A stretch of DNA of 64,000 nucleotides. Origin: Siphonodentalium dalli (lineage: Eukaryota; Mollusca; Scaphopoda; Gadilida; Siphonodentaliidae). Both the position numbers and the translations under genes were made by a program. Under the pieces are notes generated by a model that ran no database searches, was not told the DNA's origin, and worked only from the letters and a program-made list of their open reading frames with translations. Every line of letters starts with the position of its first letter. The stretch's first letter is position 1. Positions 57,380-64,000 of this stretch are shown piece by piece. The stretch lies in contig CP136062.1 of assembly GCA_032622095.1 (NCBI GenBank), forward strand, positions 230,902,578 to 230,966,577. The letters are read 5' to 3'.

Positions 57380-57533
57380 CATCGTTGACTTCCTCCTCCT
57401 CCTGGACTTCTGTGTCACTGCCCTCTTCTTTAGATTTTTCCTCTTCCTCCTCATGTTGTTCTTCTTCTTCCTGCACTTTCTCCTTTACTTCCGTCATAGA
57501 CGGGGATGCATTTTTTTGTGCCGCTTGCACATT
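57380..57533 (-). CDS. Glu-rich exon (154 bp)
   Basis: Internal exon: acceptor CTATTTTCAG before 57533, donor GTAAGCCC after 57380. Phase 0 start, phase 1 end. It encodes NVQAAQKNASPSMTEVKEKV followed by a Glu/Lys run (EEEEQHEEEEEKSKEE and EVQEEEEVND). The low-complexity acidic tract (about 30 acidic residues in 51) is likely disordered or coiled-coil. It joins in frame from 59543-59707 and, through a shared Gly codon, into 56028-56254. The acidic run makes the call depend on splice sites and phase rather than on similarity. Confidence 0.65.
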
Positions 57534-57704
57534 CTGAAAATAGATAGAGAAAACACTTGATAAGCATTTGCATGTGCCAAGATTTACCTGGTATGAACAT
57601 GGCTCCCGAAGATCCATATGAAGTTTGGTGATGATCAGATGACATGACGGATATGGGCTGTGGGGTATGTGAATGTTACGAAGTGGGTTGCTTTTACCAT
57701 ATAT

Positions 57705-58975
57705 TAGGGGAGACGTCTCGGGCAAAGTAGGACACCCGGGCAAAGCTGGACATCGGCATAACGTGCCTGAAACATGCTGTGCATTTCCAGGGGAATTTGA
57801 TTACTTCAGATGATTCAGTTGTGACTAATTTCAGAGTGCAATTTGTTTGGAGAGCCATTCGAGTTTAGAAGAGATCACCAGGCTACTTTTGTGGTGCAAA
57901 ATTCTATTTTTCTGAACATTAAGTACCATAGTTTCACTAATTTTCGTTCGTTGCTTTCACCCCAGGGCCATTTCCTATTTATAGCCTACCAACTTACCTC
58001 GCCTAACAATAACACAAAAATTAAAAAAAGTCTCTCTGTAAACTGTCAATACATGCGTCGTAGATATGTTCATTTTGGGTAAAGTGGGACAGACAAAGCA
58101 TGTCCCGCTTTGCCCGGAATGATGGTCAATATAATATATTGTTGATATATGTTAGATTGTGGGAAGTCCAAATTTACCAAGCCATTTATCGGCAACTTGA
58201 CAGATTTTGGTCAAATAAAGGGTGTAGTAGAGTGACGGGCCCAAGCCAATCTGAATATTCACCCCACCCGGTCCAAAATGGCAGCCGTCCAGAAGGGTTC
58301 AAATAGGGCACTCATGCCATTTCTCGTCCTTTTTTTTTTACCGATTTAGATCAACGGAGTCAAGGGAGTTGTATGGTGGCCCCCAAGCCAATATAAATAT
58401 TCACCCCTTTCGCCCCACCCGATCAAAAATGGCCGCCGTCCAGACATGGGCACCTTGCCATTTCTCAGCCCCTTGACCGATATTTAGGTCAAACAAAGGG
58501 TGAAAGGGGTGAATATTTAGATTGGCTTGGGGGGCCACCACACAACATCCTTTATTTGACCTAATTCGGTCAAGGGGGCGAGAAATGGCATGGGTGTCCT
58601 ATTTGAATCATCTGGACGGCCATTTTGGATCGGGTGGGGGTGTGTGGAAAGAGTCCATTGTGGGCACCCTACAACACTGTTTGTTTGACCTAATTATATA
58701 AACAAATCGAATAAGGAATGGAAGTCACCTTCGTTTTAATCGGTACTGTGACGAGGTGAATATATCGTTAAGATAAGATAAGAAATCAATCCTACGTAAC
58801 CCAACAGAAACTCATCTGTCACTCAAAGACTGTCTGTTGCAGTCTGAGCAATGGCAACTTGCACTGTCTCTTTGATTTTGCTGTCCCAGTCCACCTTAGC
58901 CCGGCATATTATCCCACTTTGCCCAGTGCGATGTCCGGCTTTGCCCAAAGACACGGGCAAAGTGGGACAAAACAA
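57705..58975. mobile_element. Foldback-rich element with GGGCAAAGTGGGA ends
   Basis: Near the left (57720-57760) and right (58910-58972) there are inverted copies of 'gggcaaagtgggaca' and 'gggcaaagc.ggacatcg'. Inside, two nested inverted repeats are present: 58262-58328 against 58567-58637 ('aaaatggc.gccgtccaga', 'atgccatttctcg'), and 58368-58418 against 58498-58555 ('caagccaat.taaatattca'). Probably a non-autonomous DNA element; exact ends and target duplication not fixed. No ORF of interest. Confidence 0.5.
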
Positions 58976-59415
58976 GAGGTTCCAAAAATGACATACCGAG
59001 ATGTTGTTTGATATCAATGACCACTCGGTTATATGCGCCGATGAATTGTATGCCAATCAACGGCTTTCCAACGACATTTGATCTGCAATTTCAATTGGTG
59101 ATGTTTGTAACAAAAACATTTACATAGCAGTGGTTTCACCATGTGAACATTAAAAATAATAACAAAGTCTATCTATTTTCCAATGTTTTTCTTAATGGTG
59201 CCTTTAAAATTCTTTTAAATTGTTCACATATAACAACAGTGAGTGCCTTGTGTTCCTGGAAACCATGTCAATGGATAGAATGTTCCACAAAGTAAGCAAC
59301 AAATTATTGATTTCAACGATATTGTGCACAAAGTTAGCAACAAATTTAAGGAAGGGTTGATCAGTATGGCACTGCTGATAATTTCTCTGGGTTATTATCA
59401 ACACAACTGATATAC

Positions 59416-60112
59416 AGGTCGCTGACAAAATGTCCCCCCAACGAATGTGGCAGCTTTGAAGGATTAATGGGTTTCAGATCCCTATACTACAAACTGTAGG
59501 AGGAATCAGAAGTTCGTTTTTTATTTTAACAAATAAACTCACAGCTTCTCTCAACTCTGGAACATAATCGCTCTTGACTCGTTGTTTGGTGACAGTTTTA
59601 GTGACTCCTTTAGAATGTCGGCCTTCAATCTCTCTAGACAGCTGGTTACCTCTCATGAAAAACAGCCAGACCCACCACCAGAACCCACACCCAGGGCCAA
59701 CTGGACCCTGAAATTAAAATTAACCAATGTATAAAGAGATATATGAATATATGTCCTTATAGACCATGAGTCGTGATACTGAATTGCATCGTATTTCAGG
59801 TTTAATAAAACAAAATAAAGTAATTGACCATGTTCATTGACATTGACTTAACATTCAAATGCTAGTCCTTATAGACCATGAGTCGTGATACTGAATTGCA
59901 TCGTATTTCAGGTTTAATAAAACAAAATAAAGTAATTGACCATGTTCATTGACATTGACTTAACATTCAAATGCTAGCTCTTAGTATTTTTGTCTTGCTA
60001 AGGATTTGGATGTTAAGAGATGTTATTGACGTAAGATAAATATTAGACCACATAACCCGGTCTTATTTATAGGGGAGAGCACTTGCCCCTGTTAATTGGA
60101 AGATACAGTCAG
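59416..60112. repeat. Segmental duplication, copy 1 (partner 63412-64000+)
   Basis: Nearly identical to 63412-64000, where the partner runs off the window. It includes the exon 59543-59707 and flanking introns. Copy 1 differs by a 112-bp tandem duplication: 'tccttatagaccatgag' starts at 59754 and again at 59866, while copy 2 has it once. Few substitutions otherwise, so the event is recent or homogenised. Confidence 0.85.
59543..59707 (-). CDS. Trp-rich exon, copy 1 (55 codons)
   Basis: Internal exon, phase 0 at both ends: acceptor TTTAATTTCAG before 59707, donor GTGAGTTTATT after 59543. It encodes [20 protein letters not shown], then [20 protein letters not shown] and [15 protein letters not shown]. 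The stretch [11 protein letters not shown] is strongly hydrophobic, about 11 residues, too short for a standard membrane helix by itself but followed by a basic region, as at a membrane boundary. The ATG in it (59654-59656) could be a start if transcription begins inside, but the conserved acceptor argues for an internal exon. It joins in frame to 57380-57533. Confidence 0.65.
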
Positions 60113-60900
60113 TGCCTTAATTATAGGCATATACATATCAACATATATGTAAGACGCTATTTCAGAGTGTAAGTAAAGTTGAGCTATTGGTATCCATTGC
60201 AGTGTATCCGAATGTATGCGTACGTCAACAATTTCCATTGGCATGGACTACAGGTTGAAACTTTGGTTGGATCATTATGAAATTTGTCATGACTGTTGAT
60301 ATTGACATGTAGATTGGGAATGAGTCATTTTGAGAGACATTCAGCAAAAAACATGGCCACCAGCAGCCATCATGTATCTCAAAATTCAATCTTTAGCATG
60401 GAATACAGGCCACACCATTTGTCTGATCATCTGTACATTTGCCATATATATTGATTCAATGATTGGCATGCAGATGGGAACAATATCTTTTGACGTAAAA
60501 CCGTTAATGGGTCACAAAACAATGGTCTGGGGTGAATCTGTCACAACACATGATTCCAGTCAGTCTTATTTGTGACATACCGGTATGTGTCCTGAGACTC
60601 CTGCATGTGTGATATGACTGGTATACCATCGGTGTGCTATATAGAGCCATGGCGGAAATAAAGGGAGTTGATGGGTTAGAGGGCAACAATTGATATACTA
60701 ATGCAATTGTTATACTGATCGCCTCACCATACATTCTGTCTGGCAAATTAAAATGCATGCTTATGGCAGACATTTGTATATATCGGCATGCGTTGGTTCA
60801 CATATGCTGTCGATATTTATTTGATCCATGTCATAAAGTCATACACATAATTTATTGCTCTCTGAATTTTGTTTTGACACCATAGATTGAGGCACAGCAT
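60113..60900. repeat. Inverted copy of the 161-bp-family element at 60165-60490
   Basis: Starting 'aaagttgagctattggtatcc' (60176), then 'caacaatttccattggcatgga', 'gacatgtagattgggaatgag' and 'catggccaccagcagcc': this is the right end plus about two units of the 41991-44955 family read on the minus strand. Beyond 60490 nothing is recognised. Confidence 0.6.
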
Positions 60901-61269
60901 ATGGTTCTGAACATTGGTACACCAAATGGAAAGAATATTATTGCTCGTATATTTTGGATGCCCCATTAATCACCAGTGGTCGGGAAGTGGTATTATGCCT
61001 TCTATAAAGCTTGACAGTTTTACGAACATTAGTGATGTTCGGTTTTGTAAAAAAGAGTTAACTCTCGGTTTTCGTTTCGGTTTTATTTCTGATGCATTAG
61101 GTAAGTGTTGGGAGGAGAGAGAAATGTTCCAAGACAGGCCAAGAGTCAGTAGGTATTAACTAAGGACGGAGATATTTGTGCCAAGACAGTTGTGTGAACT
61201 TGTGTCATTAGTACTAATTAAACAAAAATATTCAATGCGATGTATGCTCAGCTGAGTCAGTATGCCTTA

Positions 61270-61699
61270 TAATTAAATAAATGCTTCCGTGCACCCCCCC
61301 CCCCCCCCCCCCCCACCCCCACAATCACTTCGCGACGTAATTTTTTTCACCAATATGTTGCGTTCTATAAATAGGTCTCTAAATGGATATATGAAGAGGA
61401 CGAAATATGAGTGCGATGGATGTAGTGTTTGTAAGAATCACAAGCATTTACATCACAAGACTTGCCTTGGTTCTGGTGTAAACATATCTATTCCCAAATG
61501 GAATTCTAGTTCAACATTAGTTCATGTATATGGGTTCATGTATGCCGGGTGTGTTGTTGTTAACTTGTCTCTCATTTCAAACGAAATACCACACAAAGAA
61601 AATGCTCACGGTGGCTGCTCTCTTTGCACTCCTGGCTGCAGCCCAATCCCTGATTGCCTGTCTAAGTTTGGTGAACTCGTATTCAATGTGATGAGCTAG
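61270..61699 (+). other. Unrecognised Cys-rich open frame after a C-run
   Basis: A 136-codon frame starts in a poly(C) tract (61293-61319, read as Pro). Its sense part is NGYMKRTKYECDGCSVCKNH, KTCLGSGVNIS, MYAGCVVVNLSL and GGCSLCTPGCSPIPDCLSK. The paired Cys and His residues could bind zinc or be disulfide-forming, but I recognise no family. There is no splice evidence, promoter or paralogue in the window. It could be a transposon remnant or chance; the start is certainly artificial because the Pro run is a homopolymer. Confidence 0.25.
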
Positions 61700-62076
61700 G
61701 TTGCAACTTTATGGTAGAAATGTGTGTTTCTTTATAGTATGATATGCATTGCGTCATGCGTACATGGTATATTATCACTGAGAGTGTTGATAATTCCGGA
61801 AATGTCACTAGTAGTTATACTGTAAGGGTATGCATTTCAGTTTCTGCATTACATTCAATAACTAATCATCATGAGGAATGAAACTACCATACACTGTGTG
61901 GAGAAACATTACTCTGTGTCTTGCACGACCAAAATTATCATTTTTTACCCGACTCTTGGTTGTATGCTAAGCAGAAAACCTGAACAGTTAAAGACGTATA
62001 TATTTGGAGTTTACTTGCGTTGCAGTGACTAATAAATCCTTCAGATGAATATTTTTTAATGATCTGTGTACATTTA
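61700..62076. other. Non-coding stretch
   Basis: AT-rich, no repeats or frames of note recognised. Confidence 0.4.
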
Positions 62077-62460
62077 AAGACATATTATGTACTTGTTCGG
62101 GTGCATGAAACTGATAAGTTAGTATCCAGGTGCTATGCCAACTGGAGGAATAGATCATTCTACTAACATCACCGAAAATTTCAAGCAAATCGACCGTACC
62201 ACTCCATAGAAAACATTGTCTGAACTACGCTAAATTGTAAATATTTACTACTCGAATCGGGACGTTTCTATCAGCGATAAACTAACGAAAACAATTTCAC
62301 CATCGGCAGTCACTGCATTTAAATAATAAAGAAGAATGTCGGTGTGTGTTGTCAATTAAAATATAATATTTGTAAAATAACTACTTTGAACAAGATTATT
62401 CTCAATTTCTATTTGATCACCCTACCGGAGTGTTTCACATCACTTTAATGCTATTTAACA
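62077..62460 (+). repeat. Dispersed repeat, copy 2 (partner 45045-45400)
   Basis: Co-linear with 45045-45400, including 'ctcgaatcgggacg', 'gtgtgtgttgtca' and 'ctaccggagtgtttcac.tcactttaa', with small insertions such as 'atagatcattctactaacat'. Confidence 0.65.
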
Positions 62461-63284
62461 AGACTTGTATATACATAATACGTATTTTCACTCCTAGGTG
62501 GTTACACAATATGTTAGTTGTGTTGTACCATAGCTTGGCGCTGTGGCCATTTTGTCAGCAATTTCAATCCAGCGAATATATTATTTTTTGTCCGTGTCAC
62601 TCTATTCGCTTCCATACTCTAATTTCACTCGAACTGTATAACTGCGTAATTCCTATACCACAATATTCTTATAATGACTTATTTCAAGAACTGAAGTTTT
62701 ATAGAAACCATGTTGGACGTCATCTTGGACAACAAAGTTTCCTCAAAGCAGATTTTAACGGATTTTAGATATGTTATGCTGAAGACTCTCCTGTGTCTTT
62801 TAACAAAATAATTGCTTACTTACTAATTTCTTCCATGTTAACCCATCATTTCGCGTATCATGACCATACTATCAAATGTTTTTTGGATCTCTGTGACCTT
62901 TGAACCCATGCGATCGATACAGCAAAATTCATGCCCTATCGCGACACAATTAGCAATTCATTCCCATCATTTTAATATATGACATGGCCCCAAACTCCAA
63001 GCATATCATGGCGCTTGTCTCGTTATTGTTTTCGTGACCGCGTTCAATTGACCAGTAACCGCCCCTCCAACTCAGAGTTTTGTTTTTTGTTTTCTAAAGT
63101 TTGTTAGCGGAAAATCGTCTTGTGTCTGATTTTCACCAGAGTTATGGCCCTTTGTTGAAATTACCACAAGCATATCATATTTTGCCATGCTCTAGAGATG
63201 CTCTTGTTCTTTTATATAAAGTGTTTATAATTAACCGCTAATCTGTTTGACACTGATATTTTATATTTACTGGGATCATTGTAA
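62461..63284. other. Non-coding stretch
   Basis: A 112-codon frame overlaps its start (62430-62768) with no recognisable motif and ordinary AT-rich composition. 63110-63220 has 'ccagagttatggccctttgttg', a phrase common in mollusc repeats, in minus orientation relative to the arrays. Confidence 0.35.
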
Positions 63285-63377
63285 GCAGAATGAGGTCCCC
63301 AGAGGGTGAATTTGGTGATGCTAGCCCGCTATGCGGGGTAACATTACTAAATTCACCCTCTGGGGACCTCATTCTGC
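63285..63377. repeat. Foldback with perfect 29-bp arms
   Basis: 63285-63313 (GCAGAATGAGGTCCCCAGAG..) is exactly reverse-complementary to 63349-63377; the 35-base spacer has its own small hairpin ('gcccgctatgcggggt'). It sits 34 bp left of the segmental duplication 63412-64000. Confidence 0.75.
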
Positions 63378-63538
63378 AAATGACAGACACACTATTTCAA
63401 GGCTTGATAAAGGTCGCTGACCAAAATCTCCCCCCAACGAATGTGGCAGCTTTGAAGGATTAATGGGTTTCAGATCCCTATACTACAAACTGTAGGAGGA
63501 ATCAGAAGTTCGTTTTTTATTTTAACAAATAAACTCAC

Positions 63539-63703
63539 AGCTTCTCTCAACTCTGGAACATAATCGCTCTCGACTCGTTGTTTGGTGACAGTTTTAGTGA
63601 CTCCTTTAGAATGTCGGCCTTCAATCTCTCTAGACAGCTGGTTACCTCTCATGAAAAACAGCCAGACCCGCCACCAGAACCCACACCCAGGGCCAACTGG
63701 ACC
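63539..63703 (-). CDS. Trp-rich exon, copy 2 (55 codons)
   Basis: Same length, phase and splice sites as 59543-59707. Two replacement changes: the third Trp of GFWWW is Arg here ([10 protein letters not shown]) and RVKSDYV becomes RVESDYV. The rest is identical. Since the exon is symmetric (phase 0/0), it could be spliced in series with, or instead of, the other copy. Breaking the hydrophobic run with Arg would weaken any membrane role, so one copy may be losing function. Its upstream exon lies outside the window. Confidence 0.62.
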
Positions 63704-64000
63704 CTGAAATTAAAATTAACCAATGTATAAAGAGATATATGAATATATGTCCTTATAGACCATGAGTCGTGATACTGAATTGCATCTTATTTCAGGTTTA
63801 ATAAAACAAAATAAAGTAATTGACAGACCATGTTCCTTGACATTGACTTAACATTCAAATGCTAGCTCTTAGTATTTTTGTCTTGCTAAGGATTTGGATG
63901 TTAAGAGATGTTATTGACGTAAGATAAATATTAGACCACATAACCCGGTCTTATTTATAGGGGAGAGCACTTGCCCCCGTTAATGGGAAGATACAGCCAG

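Noticed and set aside
1-64000. TIR domain expected downstream of mollusc ARM repeats
   Set aside because: I looked for TIR-like motifs on the minus strand left of both armadillo exons (1-862 and 12-18.5 kb) and found none, so no TIR-ARM receptor is claimed.

Overview
This is a 64 kb piece of AT-rich animal (metazoan) nuclear DNA, most likely from a marine mollusc and probably a bivalve. The reasons are short exons with GT-AG borders, large introns packed with transposon debris, a tRNA-derived SINE, many non-LTR retrotransposon fragments, and above all tandem arrays of about 161 bp units. Those arrays end in ACGG-type microsatellites and a hairpin, like the 'pearl'/HINE elements known from bivalves. 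The species cannot be fixed from the sequence. There is no bacterial gene organisation, rRNA, CRISPR array or operon.

The only host gene I can support lies on the minus strand and runs almost the full width of the window. In transcription order the exons are 63539-63703 and its near-identical copy 59543-59707 (Trp-rich), 57380-57533 and 56028-56254 (acidic), 52997-53080, 41427-41552, 38112-38195 (a second copy of 52997-53080), 35325-35849, 33823-33955 and 18579-18907 (a helical module ending in armadillo-type repeats), then a second copy of that three-exon module at 9890-10396, 5516-5648 and 863-1197. All splice phases fit. The exons can be read as one gene with an internally duplicated module of about 325 residues, or as two tandem paralogues. 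Neither a start-codon exon nor a stop codon was found, so the gene is incomplete at both ends or has exons I missed. Armadillo proteins of this style in molluscs often carry a TIR domain, but none is visible here.

Everything else is mobile or repetitive DNA. From left to right: a broken transposon-associated gene (110-783); a LINE fragment and a 1.37 kb TIR element (2655-4787); a perfect foldback (6715-6849); a Cys-rich transposase-like DNA transposon (7259-9197) with a shorter relative at 38938-40454; a SINE; a collapsed LINE (13191-14570); an inverted-repeat pair around gag-like fragments (14674-17548); a piggyBac-type MITE (18025-18431); a mosaic of LINE and tyrosine-recombinase pieces (19560-23290); three hAT-like elements with 8-bp target duplications (24528-25648, 28212-29142, 30819-31683), the last inside an older LINE; the higher-order 161/483 bp array (41991-44955); a TIR element with an internal tandem duplication (47336-49880); a Helitron (50247-51548); two more tandem-repeat elements; and a foldback-rich element at 57705-58975.

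Segmental duplications tie the window together. The block around 0.8-12 kb matches 18.5-36.3 kb. The block 37.65-38.77 kb matches 50.17-54.0 kb. The block 59.42-60.11 kb matches 63.41-64.0 kb. Because paralogous segments can be aligned, several insertions (Helitron, 161-bp array, 769-bp element) have an uninterrupted 'empty site' inside the same window.
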